Below are positions 1-10,057 of a stretch of DNA of 12,118 nucleotides, piece after piece. The translations under genes and the position numbers were made by a program. The number at the start of each line of letters is the position of its first letter. Position 1 is the stretch's first letter. The DNA comes from Smittium culicis (Eukaryota > Kickxellomycota > Harpellomycetes > Harpellales > Legeriomycetaceae). The stretch lies in assembly GCA_001970855.1 (NCBI GenBank), contig LSSN01003406.1, forward strand, positions 1 through 12,118, read 5' to 3'. The notes beneath the pieces were generated by a model, which had not been told where the DNA came from, did no database searches, and saw only the letters and a program-made list of their open reading frames with translations.

Positions 1-2882
1 TGATCAGAGCTCATTATTTCTATTTAAAGCTCTCTTGCAAGAATAAAAAAATTCTTTGGCTTTAATCACATATATTGAATGCTATTTAGGTATTGGAATC
101 TCATAGGTTTGTTTATGACTCTGATTTGACTATTCCTTAGTTTTATCATTGGAAAAATTGCAATTTTCTTTTAGAATTAATATGTGGTTATGGTAATGTA
201 ATTTTTAATTTTATTATCTATTTGTGATTTATCACAGTTTATATTCGATGAAAATTTCAAATTAAAATTTTAACTAATACATCCTCTAAAAGATAGCTTA
301 ATTTCAACATTCCAAAAATAATCATAAGCATCTAATTCCTACTTTCGAAAAGATGGATATTTAAATTTACCACGTATTTTCTATTATATTATACCTCTTT
401 TCTTTTTTACCTCATTTAAACTCTGAAATCATTAGTAAAATATTAAATTCCTGAAAATTTATACACAAATAATCACAATATTTCTCAAAAATCTGTAAAA
501 TTTTAATTTCTCCCAGATTTTCTACTGATCAAGACATGTAAATACAAAAAATTATGGATCTTGATTCAGGTTTCAAAGATTTTCTTCGCATTTTTGAGGT
601 TGATTATAGATATTGTTATCCTCTAACTTCATAGAATCTAATTTGTTCCAAGCCTATTAGTTCTATTTTCTTTAGACCAAATCACACGTTCTTAGCCTTT
701 GAAAAAAGATAATCTGTACTTATATTAAATTAAAGCCGATATATTTTATTATTCAGCTTTAAAATGTATTTTTTGTGTATTTCGGTTTTTTATCATATTT
801 TATTGGATTTTCAAAATAATTATTGAGAGTATAGTGTATATTGTGGAATATTTTGCAAATTAAGTAGGCTGGTCTACCTCACAAGATAAAAACCATATTT
901 ATCAGGTTTCTATGTTCGCTTTTGTATAAAAGATTTGAAAATTTTATAGGAGATACTTTTGCATCAGTTAATCTTTGATTTTTGATTTAGTAGATTTTCT
1001 AATTACTTTTTTTTCTTATTGTGACTTGGGAATAAGAGATACTGGAATCTAGTAATAAATTGTCGCTATTAAGATTAAATTAAGATATTTTTTATATTTC
1101 AAATTAAAAGGGGAAAATAATAGTTAATTCTCAGTAAATAAATTGATATAAGTGTAGGTAAGAAATTAAAAGTAAATTTGCTAATATAAAATTATTATCT
1201 TCAATCAAAAAAATTAACTTATTTAGTAGTGGCTAAATAAATATATATCAGAAGATTTTGGCCAAAAAAAGAAAAAATATATTAATTAATTTATAAAAAC
1301 GAACTATTAAAATCGATATATGAAGCTATAAAGACATAATTTTGGGCTATAATAAGACTATTCGCAGAGTGATAATTTTGAAATTTGTCAACTATAATTT
1401 AAGCAAAATATATTATTTTGAAATTATGAGCAATTTTATCAAAACTTTTGTTAGTAGCTGAATAAATGAATGTTAATTCTGTAGCGAATAATTGTAAAAT
1501 CAAGGATTATATTGTAAAGATGGAGATATAGTTATTTAAATAAAGTCGGGGTTAATTATATATTTTATTTAAAAAAAAAAAACGGGTTTAGATTAAATTT
1601 ATATTCCGCGGAACAAATTAATGACTTATAAATAATAAATTAAAATTCGAATAAGCATACAACTTTAATTATATTTACGTCATGAAATTTAAGAGGTAAA
1701 AATTATATACTAATTTATTAATTCAAGGTATTTTTATTCCTCGTCGTTATTTGATGATATAGATTTTAAACTATTAACTAGACTTTTTTTATTCATAAAA
1801 CCCAACTTTTAATATTATTTTTTGGTTTAATTTTAAAATTCAAAGCTTACAGTTTTGAACTCTTCCACCCTTACTCTAGAATTTTTTATTATTAGTTAGA
1901 AGATTTTATTTCTTTGCCTTTTTCATTTAGATTTCAACAAATACTAAAGTTTTTACCGATAATCTAGATAGATGGAAAGGAAAGTCATTAATATGTATTT
2001 TTTTATGAGTCTATTAATCTTTAATAAAAAAGATCATGCGAAAAAAGGAAAAGTGTAAATCTTTGTTTATTTCAATTGTTTCACCAATTTGTGGAAAAAA
2101 ACAAAATGTGTTTTTGACCAATTATATTTGCTTTAATAATTATAATTAGAAATAAAAATGCTAAACTCAAAAATATTGAAAAAGAGCGAAAGTAATTTCT
2201 TGTTACAAATCAGTAAACACGAATAATGTGCCATCAAATAACTCTGATGTATATTAGCAATGAGGGCGAGAGCGAATTTACGTTAAATACGGTTAATTCA
2301 AAAAACCAAAAATATACTTTGTTAACTTAAAGTTTAAAAAATAATGATAAAAAAAACGAATAAAAAATTTTCAAAAAAAAAAACATAGTGTCCAATTCCT
2401 CTTCATGTCTCTAGACGCTACATATCCAATGTGTATTAGATCAAGGTAGCTGCAGATTCATCAACATTTTCAAAAATTAGCTGGGTTCTAGATAAATGAT
2501 ACTGAAGCCACAGATAATATGAAAATTATAAAGTTTATCAAAAAAAAAAAAATGATAACCTTTTTCTTTTTTTCAAATAATTTTTTTTGTAAAAAAGTCA
2601 AAATAGATCTAATAAAAATTGTGCTGTTTCTGCTACGTTTATAGTTGAGAAAAAAAATACTATCATTTTATATTAAAAATTTTAATTATTTGGATATTTT
2701 ACGAAAATCAAAGTATAAGCAAAATGAAAATCAGAGTAATTATAACTCGAGTTTAATAGTTAAAATTTAGAAATGGATAAAAATGGTAATAAAGAGCAGA
2801 TTATAAAAATAAAGGTATTATTCGAGAATGTTAGTGACGGAGAGCTTATAAAATAAATAAATATAGGAGGTTTGTGTAATAA
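1..2882. other. Gene-free, very A+T-rich intergenic stretch
   Basis: I see no gene here on either strand. Stops are dense in every frame, no open frame reaches about 60 codons, and no protein motif, rRNA, spliceosomal RNA or tRNA cloverleaf is recognisable. By eye, G+C is far below that of the coding exons elsewhere in the window. The sequence is mostly A and T runs with scattered homopolymers such as 1570-1581. The right end must include the 3' untranslated region of the minus-strand cytidylyltransferase gene that stops at 2883. No long tandem or inverted repeat stood out. Confidence 0.6.
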
Positions 2883-5107
2883 TCAAACCAATTTAGTCTT
2901 TACGGCTTCAAAAGAAGCAGTTAAAATACTAGTTGAATCTATCGCAGATAGATGGTTTCCAAGTGAATGGTAAAGTTGTATTTGGTCTTGATGTGTCATT
3001 TTTGAGACAATAACAGCCATTATTGAAGTAATCGAAATTGTTGATCCCTAGATTGAAGGAGTTATTTTATAAAAAAAAAAGTTTAAATAAGATAAAGCGT
3101 GGTAGAAAAAAGGCGAATAAAAAAATACTTACTTTAATAAATGTTGAATAGTAGACGTAAGAGAAGAAGGCCATTATAAATTGGCAGTCGAATCTGTCAG
3201 TAACACCTCCATGTCCTGGAATAGTGTTTCCAAAATCTTTGATTTTAAAGGCGCGTTTTACACCACTAGCAAAGAATCCACCGAATGGGGCAATTAGAGA
3301 AGCAAACATTGCCAAAAATATTGAATGTAACTGTACAGGGAGTAATGTGACTGTAGCAATGTTATATCCAAACTATTATTTATTTTTAAAGTAATGAAGG
3401 GTTGGTAAGTTAGCTTATAATACGATCGAAAGGTGGAAAAAAAGAGGAAGGGGGGGGATTAAAGGCTTACGTATTTCAAAACGTTTACAGCTAGTGTTGG
3501 TAAGATATAATCTTTTTGAACAAAAACACTGCTTGGGGTACATACTGCGTAATTAAATATGTTAGATCTCAAGCTCTAAAAATTTATATTTTTAGAAAGA
3601 AAGATTAGTGAGTTTTTACAATTAAATTCGGAAATATGTATAGTGTACCTGAGGAGGGCATATCAAGTAGCTGAATTGGCTGGCATATGGGGTAAACTGT
3701 ATAATATAAAGTAGAAATAATTAAAGATATTATTAAAATTTTAGATTTGGCTTATAAATTAGATATTTTAGGAGGAGAGAGAGGAAGGGGAGGGGGTAAA
3801 ATAGATTTACCATGAATGCAAAGACAACGGTAGATATAGCACCGCCAATGAATCCTTCCCAAGTTTTTTTTGGGCTAAGTCTAGTAAGGCTATGTCTTCC
3901 AAAGAAGAAACCAAATACATAAGCGAAAATATCGTTAACAATAACAAAAGAGACGGGTATCAAGAACCTAGTAAATAATAAATTTAATTTTAGTAAAAAT
4001 GATATAAAAGTGTGAGGAGTACAAGTTAATAATTATAAAAAATGAAATCTATGATAAAAATTTACCAGAATAAACCCTCTAGGATGCTATCAACCATGAA
4101 ATGACTTTGATAAACGACGAAAAACAGTAGCATTAGAGTCCAAGAAAACTGAGTGAATTGATACTTGTAGTAGTTTGGTCTTAGGGATGCGACAAACCAA
4201 ACAAAGCCTGAATTATAGAGTAGTTTATTTCGACAAGTAGAAGTAGGAATAGATGAGAAATTGAAATGAAAAAAAAATTAAACAAATAAGAGAATAAAAA
4301 GAGTAAATTTTTTTTTAGTAAGATAGAAAAGGGAAAAGGAGGAGAGGGGGGTAGAGGTGAAATGATGGATATAATTACCAAATACGTATAGAGCGAAATT
4401 GACGAATCTGTGGTTGATGGTACAGAACTGGATGATTTCAGTTAAAAATTCGATTCGAATTCTCATAGCGTATTTGTAGAAAACTTTTCCGTAAAGAGCA
4501 TTTGTGGTAATAAGGAGGAAGTACCTAAAATTTAATGGGAATAAGGGGGAAGGGAGGGAGTCAGTTTATAATAAAGAGTTAAGGTGAGGAAGTAGGAAAT
4601 TATGAAAGTTAATTGATTGTAAGAGAACGTATTTGCAGGTTGAATGTTACCAGTTGAGGGCACGCATCCAAGGTAGGTGGCGTTCTTTGTTGGCGACGGT
4701 GGATATTGAAATAAGTTCTTTGAAAATTAATAGCTGAAGTGAAAAGACGAGGAGTAATGTTGGTAAAGTTCCGGCAGCAATGACAGATATGAAGCTTAAG
4801 ATCATAATGAGGGTATAAAAGGCTCTAACATTCCAGTTGATCCAGTTTCGTTTAGATTCAGGAGCAGGTGAGGGGGCGGGAGTATTTTTGCTAGATTTGT
4901 TCTAATATGAGTATGGAAAGGGGGGGGGGTAAGTATTAGATAACAAAAAAAAAAACGATCAAAATGATAAAAAGAAGGGAGAAATAGGAATAGTGAATAA
5001 GGAATGAAAGTATTAGTAAACAAAATTATTACTAGTTGAGGCGATCTTCTGATAGAGGGAGAAGAAGTTTTCTCAGATTTTCTGGGAGTGAGATGTTTAT
5101 TTTTCAT
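2883..5107 (-). CDS. CDS1: Phosphatidate cytidylyltransferase (CDP-diacylglycerol synthase), nine exons
   Basis: It converts phosphatidic acid and CTP to CDP-diacylglycerol, the precursor of phosphatidylinositol and other phospholipids, in the ER membrane. Exons on the minus strand: 5107-5033, 4901-4651, 4524-4379, 4207-4066, 3967-3811, 3696-3649, 3575-3471, 3372-3133 and 3047-2883. They join in frame to 442 aa, close to the 450-460 aa of yeast and human CDS1. All eight introns (73-171 nt) are GT-AG. The N-terminus is Ser/Pro/Lys-rich, followed by hydrophobic membrane segments from about residue 50. Family blocks are NDIFAY (216-221), [12 protein letters not shown] (236-247) and the full CTP-transferase signature at residues 344-370, S-x-x-K-R to H-G-G-x-x-D-R-x-D, including [14 protein letters not shown]. 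The C-terminus ([14 protein letters not shown]) resembles the usual eukaryotic end. An in-frame TAA lies four codons upstream of the ATG, which fixes the start. Exon edges were set by frame continuity and recalled homology, so small exons 6 and 7 are the least certain. Confidence 0.95.
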
Positions 5108-5280
5108 ATTAAGGTATTACAAGAGCACGAGCGTTGTATAAAGATTTGTAGTTGAATGAGGTATTCGGTTGGATGGAGAGGGAGGGACAAAAGAAGGGGA
5201 ATATTAGGCAGATCGGAGAGGGAGGGAGATAAGAAAGAAAGATAGAGAATTAGTAAGAGGAGAGATGATTTTTATTTAAA
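5108..5280 (-). promoter_or_regulatory. Promoter region of the cytidylyltransferase gene, pyrimidine-rich with a 13-bp direct repeat
   Basis: Upstream of the minus-strand start the coding strand is almost pure C and T from 5267 to 5171, as in many fungal promoters that use CT-rich initiator tracts. Inside it the 13-mer ggagagggaggga (plus strand) occurs perfectly at 5175-5187 and 5215-5227, exactly 40 bp apart. No strong TATA box is visible close to the start. The promoter role is inferred from position and composition only. Confidence 0.4.
5175..5227. repeat. Pair of perfect 13-bp direct repeats, 40 bp apart
   Basis: ggagagggaggga is seen at 5175-5187 and again at 5215-5227. The pair sits 68-120 bp upstream of the cytidylyltransferase start codon. 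It could be a double factor-binding site, or chance within a purine-biased tract. Confidence 0.7.
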
Positions 5281-5901
5281 AAAGCGGATAGCAGTATTGT
5301 GAAAAATAATTAGAGAAAAAGTAAGGGAGAAATAGAGAGCGAAGATAATTAGCAGAATTTTTTTAAAGTGTATATTTATAAGCGTAAAAAAGAGCATAAA
5401 CTGAATATCATATTTTATATAGGGCGATTAAGTAATTTGCATTATTTATTTGGGAGGGTGCAGATCAGCGAATGGGAATGTAAGGGCTTGAAATGCTTCG
5501 TTTTCTCATCGATTAAAAAAAAAAAAAAATAAGAACAAAACTTTAATTCGAGAACTTGAAAGCATTTTCGTGGCAAATTCGTAAGAAAAAGACTGCTAAA
5601 AAAAAAAAAAACAAAAGCCATTTTGCCATTGCTTCAGAGATTAGATAATTTTTGTAGAAGAAAGATGCAGATATGTGTGTGTTTGTGTTCTGTGATGAGA
5701 AAAATGCACATAAAGGAGTATTTATTCTCTATTACCGTAGAGTACAGGAAAATGGCGATTTCTAGGCGGAATTATATGATCAATGGCGAGTTCAGCAGAC
5801 GCTAGAGAGTTGATACGAATGGCATGCCTAAAAAAGCAATACTTTTTTTTAATCTGATGGTATTAATGCATACCTATAGCGTATTTAGAATGGGCTATAT
5901 T

Positions 5902-5957
5902 GGTTTGGTAGAATTTAGTGCAGATTGATAGTGTTTCGTGCCTGGAGGTTCGAATTA
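5902..5957 (+). other. Degenerate tRNA-like sequence (A-box-like and B-box-like motifs)
   Basis: ggtttggtagaattt at 5902-5916 resembles a tRNA D-arm/A box, and ggttcgaatta at 5947-5957 resembles the T-loop/B box. The order and spacing suit a tRNA. However, the T-arm 3' strand does not pair, the acceptor ends match only partly, and no clean anticodon stem forms. It is best read as a decayed tRNA or chance similarity. Confidence 0.2.
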
Positions 5958-6015
5958 TAGGAGCTCAGTTAGCATTTCTAATGAGAGGATTATTTGAAAG
6001 TGGGTAACTTTTACC

Positions 6016-6099
6016 GTTAAATTTTTCCTACTCATAATAGTTAAATTTTTCCTACTCATAATAGTTAAATTTTTCCTTATCATAATAGCTTAATTTTTC
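6016..6099. repeat. 24-bp tandem repeat, about 3.5 copies
   Basis: The unit gttaaatttttcctactcat plus aata is present at 6016-6039 and 6040-6063 (identical). A third copy at 6064-6087 has ctac changed to ttat, and a partial, diverged copy runs 6088-6099. It is non-coding and lies in the divergent intergenic region. Copy number could be polymorphic. Confidence 0.9.
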
Positions 6100-6264
6100 A
6101 AACATATTTGAAAACTATACCAAATGAATTAAATGATATTACTAATATATCTATCAAATTCTCATAATCAAATAGATTTTTAAAGAAATGTAGTTCCGCT
6201 TCTCGTAAGAGCGTCACAAATAGTGCGGGTATCTTCCCTAATAACGGGAATAAGCTATCAAAAA

Positions 6265-6284
6265 CCGACTAACCAACTGAGTTA
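6265..6284 (-). other. tRNA D-arm-like fragment
   Basis: Read on the minus strand this is TAACTCAGTTGGTTAGTCGG, close to the D-arm/A box of many tRNAs. No matching anticodon arm, T-loop or acceptor complement follows within tRNA distance, so it is not a functional tRNA by eye. Confidence 0.2.
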
Positions 6285-6617
6285 CCAAACAGCCATTTAT
6301 ATTCAAAAGTTCACTGATGAATTGACTTGATAGAAAAGAATAAGCGAATGGATTAGTAGCATGATCAAATCCAGCAAATCAGAAGCTTCATAGCTTAAGC
6401 GAGCGTTCAGTGCTTGGGTTAAAAGTATCTAGGAATATATCCCACTCATAAATGATTACAAGTTAGTATGGTTTATTTGGTAACCTTTTCCCGTTCAACG
6501 CTCTTTAAAAAAATGAAATAAATGATTCGCCATATATTTAAAGTCAGTTTAATTATTTGCTGCTATTATACTTTTAGCCAATATTTCTAAATTGCTCAGA
6601 ATTATAGTATTTTTATA

Positions 6618-6718
6618 TAGCGCAGTTGGCTACATTTGGTTGATCAATAACAGCCTACTGCCTGTGAAAGGAGTAAAGAAACACATCAAATTATAAAATT
6701 GTTCGATTTGTTTTATAA
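6618..6718 (+). other. tRNA-like A box and B-box-like hairpin
   Basis: tagcgcagttggcta at 6618-6632 is a good A-box match. gttcgattt at 6701-6709 resembles a B box 80 bp downstream and sits in the loop of an 8-bp perfect hairpin (TTATAAAA at 6691-6698 with TTTTATAA at 6711-6718). A full cloverleaf cannot be folded by eye. It could be a tRNA relic, a tRNA-derived repeat fragment, or coincidence. Confidence 0.2.
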
Positions 6719-6835
6719 GAGAAAGAAAAGATCTAGTTAAAAGCTCTAAAAGAGGAAAATTAACTCATTCGAATTTTTGTCAATTACGATCAAGGAAACG
6801 ACAAAAAAAAAAAAAACTATAAGGAATATCAAAAC

Positions 6836-7799
6836 ATGTTTATGAGTCTGGCCAAATCTAGAGTTAATTTGAAGATCTTTACGTTTTCGAAAATGACTGC
6901 AGCGTTCAACCACACACGTACATGTAATGCAAAAAGAAAGCTCTTTCACTAATTTTCTCAAGCCCCTATATAGATATGGAAATTATATTTTGAGTAATAA
7001 TTGAATCAGTCCGCTTTAAATAGATTCAGCCAAGAAGGTTGCTCCGATAAATGATCCGAAATCTGCAGAGAAGCAGGTGAATGTCGGCGATAGAGGAATG
7101 TTCAGCGAGCTGAATCTCGAGCACAAATACTGTATCAAACACTCGTCCGACCAACCAAAAGTCATAAGCGAAGTATTCGAAAATACATACAGTTCAGTCC
7201 ACGGCGCAAGAATGATGATATCGAGTATCCAAGGGCAGACGTTGTCGATGCTCATCTCCCTACTAAAACCGAAGATATGCCTTGAACTCGGGTGCTTTGT
7301 CGGGAACAGCGCGTTGTGGATCGCTGATGGGCTGGCAAAGGCGTTCCCACGGCCTCACAAGAAGCAGGCTGCAGGTCATCTATGGACGTGCGAGATTGAC
7401 CCCAAAACGGCCGAGCTAGCAACTAGCAACATCTCGAAATCGGACTTGGCTGAGTACGTGACTGTAGTCAACTCGTCTGGCCTCGATTTTCTAGCCAAAT
7501 GGGATAAGACTAAGCAGTTTGATTTCGTGTTCATTGATGCTGATAAAGGCAACTACATCAACTACTACGAATACATAGTTTCGAACAATTTGCTAGCCCC
7601 CAACGGCCTCATCATCGCTGATAACGTCCTGTTTAAAGGCCAAGTGTCTAAGCTCGAAGCAACCACCCACTATGCAAATCCCTCTTCGGTTAGTCAGAAA
7701 ATATTCAATTTCAACTTGCACGTCAAAAACGACCCAAGAACTGAGCAAGTCGTCCTCCCTGTTTTCGACGGGATGTCCCTAATCTCACTCAAAAAATAG
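6836..7799 (+). CDS. Mitochondria-targeted SAM-dependent O-methyltransferase (caffeoyl-CoA/COMTD1-like), two exons
   Basis: It belongs to the class I SAM-dependent O-methyltransferase family 3, which contains caffeoyl-CoA and catechol-type enzymes; the substrate is unknown. Exons 6836-6923 and 7024-7799 join across a 100-nt intron (GTAATG donor, AATAG acceptor) to give 287 aa. Motifs are LELGCFVGNS for SAM binding (116-125), CEID (152-155), FIDADKGNY (199-207) and DNVL (229-232), whose acidic residues bind the metal in relatives, and a C-terminal DPR then VFDGMSL, typical of the family. Exon 1 encodes a basic, Ser/Thr-rich, acid-free leader ending RTYS across the junction. That resembles the R-3 mitochondrial cleavage site, so import into mitochondria is inferred. 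The frame upstream is open to a TAA at 6761 and 6836 is the first ATG. Met19 (6890-6895 area) would shorten the leader. A second acceptor at 7029 also keeps frame but loses YS. The intronless reading would need a GTG start at 7077 or an ATG at 7098, and it discards an open, protein-like stretch. Confidence 0.85.
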
Positions 7800-8592
7800 C
7801 CTTCAAATAGTCCAATCCCCATCCCCACTTATTACATACTTATACCCTCTAAATACTCAAACCACGCCCTAATATATTTTAGAAACACCTTACCCACACT
7901 TCCCTGTCGTTTGCTATCTGGTCATTTGCGCCTATTTATTTTTTAGGGTGTAATATTGTGCCTCATCCAAAATTGAGAATATTTATTCGATAATATCAGC
8001 AGCTCTGTTTTATTACCCCTGTAAAAATACTCCATAAACATAAAATTTAAATCATCTTTACTCTTATTACCATTCGCCCAATAATGCCAGATTAGCCAAT
8101 GATGAAAAGCAATAAAGTAGCATTAAATAAAATTGATTTGAATAAACCCGAATAAATATCTGCAAATTAATATACGCTTTATTTTTTTTTTTTGAAGGCA
8201 AGTTTAAAGCTTTATTGATTTGTAGCAAAATAATATATAAAAATGCACTGATTTCTCACTGTTTCTTTTTTGAAAAGTTTATCTATACAAAATTTAATCA
8301 GCTCTTATTTCTTAAATCTCCTAATACTGTATTCCATCAAACCAATTTCCTCGTCTTCAACCTAAATTATATATATCAACTGTATTCTTAAGTCCATTAA
8401 AATTTACCCCCTTACAATATACAATCACATTCGCACAAAGCCCTACCTCGAATAAATAAGTCTACGCCTACTTCCCACAATCGCAAACGCTTTTTTATTT
8501 TAAATAAATTTTTTTTTGTAAAACAACCACTTCTGTCAGCGCAATTCGAATCCCTAAAAAAATAACAACAACAAAACAAAGTAAGGATAGAA
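7800..8592. other. Intergenic region: methyltransferase 3' end and promoter of the downstream gene
   Basis: No coding potential is seen. The left part should be the 3' untranslated region of the methyltransferase. The region is A+T-rich with TATA-like runs (around 8230-8240 and 8366-8376) and A/T homopolymers, and AATAAA-type hexamers occur near 8110-8155. A 102-codon minus-strand frame overlaps its right end and runs through the next gene's first exon; it looks like a shadow. Confidence 0.5.
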
Positions 8593-10057
8593 ATGGACAA
8601 AATATCGGCGCAAATAAATTCTGCTGCGAAATGTTTACTCCTCGGCAAGGTCGATGCGTGCCTGCAAGTCCTCGCGGGCACGCTAGCCGACCTCCGCAGA
8701 CTGTCCGGCACTGCCGCCACCGCGCCCCAATCCGCAGCCGATTCTGAACGCTGCGCCCTGCTCGCCAGCGCGCTCAGCGTCTACGTGTCGGCTATCGACA
8801 ACTCGCTCACGCGGGCGCGCGCTAACCCGTCCTTTTTCGTGATGGCCACCACGGCGGCCGGTTCGGATGGTCATGGTGCCACCGGGCTGCCTTTCCCCGA
8901 CACGTTCGACCAGATGTACAGCACGGTTCTGGCCGAGTACGGCTCCTCGCTGCACAATTGCGACGTTTCGGTCCTAATCACAATGTAATAAAAAAACACA
9001 ATCAGATTTTATTATACTTTTAATCCATCTGCAGCTGCTGCATTTCATATGCCGCTGATTTATTAAATGTTAACTTTGCCGTATTTTTTTTTTTTAGACT
9101 GACGTTTCTCGTGAAACACGATCAGGCTTCCATGGCTGAAGAAATAGTCGGCAAATTTTTCGCGAAATTGCCGATGCCGCTTCTGACTGCGCTGTACGCG
9201 GCGGTCGATGCGGGCGGCAGTGGCGCGCAGAAGAGGCAGTACTTGCGGCTGTGCCAAGTCACGCTGTTTGAGATCAGCCCGCTCGTGGGCAAGTTCGCAC
9301 AGGCGCGATCGTTCATATCCTCTAACGAGTTCCTGACGCCAGCCGAAAAAACAGTAAACTTAATTAGCTTCCCTTCCCTTCCTTTCACTTCACTTCACTT
9401 TGCTTTTTTATTTTATTTATTTTATTTATTCTTTGCGGTATTTGGTATCCGATCTAAAAAGAGATTAATTTTTTTTATTTTTTTTGCATTGCTTATTGGT
9501 AGGAGTTTATGGACAAGATGGACTATGTCGAGGCCGAGTTCAAACAGGCTGAGGAGCGCGCGGCAAGGGCGGAGCGGGAGCGGGAGGAGGTTGAGAAGCT
9601 GAAAAAGAGGCTGATGAGCGAGAACGCGAGAGCGAATGCAGTTATCAGCAACACTAATAGCAACAGCAACAGCAACTTCAGCAAAACAGGCGGAGGGGAT
9701 GCGAGTTTGGTACCGGCCGATTTGGCAGCCAGTAGCCGGGACGTAGTTGCGGCAGGTATGGGCGGGGCAGGCATGGGTACGCGGCCAGAATCTATGGATG
9801 GCTCGATCGGGTCTAGTCCAGTAGTTGTAGTGGCAGGAAACCCCGCGCAGTCAGTTGCGAGCAAAAATTGGAGGTTGGAAGGAAATGGGTGGGTGAAATT
9901 TGCGAAAGACCACAAGATCAGTATTTTGGTGGGGATACTCGCAGCCAGGGCGGTTGTGTACTTGCTGCGGCGGTACGGGGTAAAAGCTGTGGCTGCGTAC
10001 GTGATGCGGAACTTGAAGATCGTAGCGAACATGGCTACTAAAATCACGTACATCTGA
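8593..10057 (+). CDS. PEX26-like tail-anchored peroxisomal membrane protein (tentative), three exons
   Basis: The family role of PEX26 (Pex15 in yeast) is to anchor the Pex1-Pex6 AAA ATPase on the peroxisome so that the import receptor Pex5 is recycled. Exons 8593-8984, 9098-9353 and 9503-10057 join in frame to 400 aa; introns of 113 and 149 nt have GTAATA/TTTAG and GTAAAC/GTAG borders. Residues 1-216 look helical, beginning with a segment about handling and counting-type helices (KCLLLGKVDACLQVLAG). The block ARSFISSNEFLTPAEKTEF followed by a charged coiled coil (217-261, rich in E, K, R) resembles the end of the conserved region in fungal PEX26 as I recall it. A Asn/Ser and Gly-rich linker follows. 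One hydrophobic segment (355-371) flanked by HK and RR lies near the C-terminus, the topology of a tail anchor. The exons are strikingly G+C-rich compared with introns and flanks. Identification is by layout and weak similarity; another tail-anchored protein is possible. The gene structure is much firmer than the name. Confidence 0.75.

Larger units (their letters stand above)
5281..6835. other. Divergent intergenic region with repeats and tRNA-like fragments, no gene
   Basis: The region lies between two divergently transcribed genes, so it should contain the methyltransferase promoter at its right side. It has long A runs (5515-5529, 5599-5611), a 24-bp tandem repeat, several short sequences resembling tRNA internal promoter boxes, and a small hairpin, listed separately. 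The only open frame of about 60 codons (5623-5805, plus strand) starts at TTG and has no recognisable content, so I do not call it. Confidence 0.5.

Noticed and set aside
5623..5805. 60-codon plus-strand open frame in the divergent intergenic region
   Set aside because: It begins at TTG, has no recognisable features, and no intron-aware extension was found.
6028..6040. tRNA-Met-like anticodon loop (CTCATAA) inside the 24-bp repeat
   Set aside because: Only three flanking pairs form and no D-arm or T-arm is in register; it is coincidence within an A+T-rich repeat.
6016..6099. CRISPR-like array
   Set aside because: The 24-bp units abut directly with no spacers, and the host is eukaryotic; it is a plain tandem repeat.
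6746..6961. 71-codon minus-strand open frame
   Set aside because: It is antisense to the methyltransferase first exon and its intron, and contains a Phe run from an A tract.
6927..7023. Alternative first exon (ATG near 6928) joined across a 30-nt intron at 6994-7023
   Set aside because: It keeps frame, but 30 nt is far below the 73-171 nt of the other introns, and the leader it makes is less like a presequence.
7077..7799. Methyltransferase as an intronless gene starting at GTG 7077
   Set aside because: GTG starts are not expected in a nuclear gene, and the frame stays open and protein-like upstream to 7024, where an acceptor joins it to an ATG exon.
8683..8955. 90-codon minus-strand open frame opposite the first PEX26-like exon
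   Set aside because: Arg/Gly-rich shadow of a G+C-rich exon with no ATG context or motif of its own.
9523..10053. 176-codon minus-strand open frame opposite the PEX26-like third exon
   Set aside because: It mirrors a G+C-rich exon that splices in frame with two others and has family-like layout. The antisense translation is low-complexity Leu/Ser/Ala with no motif.
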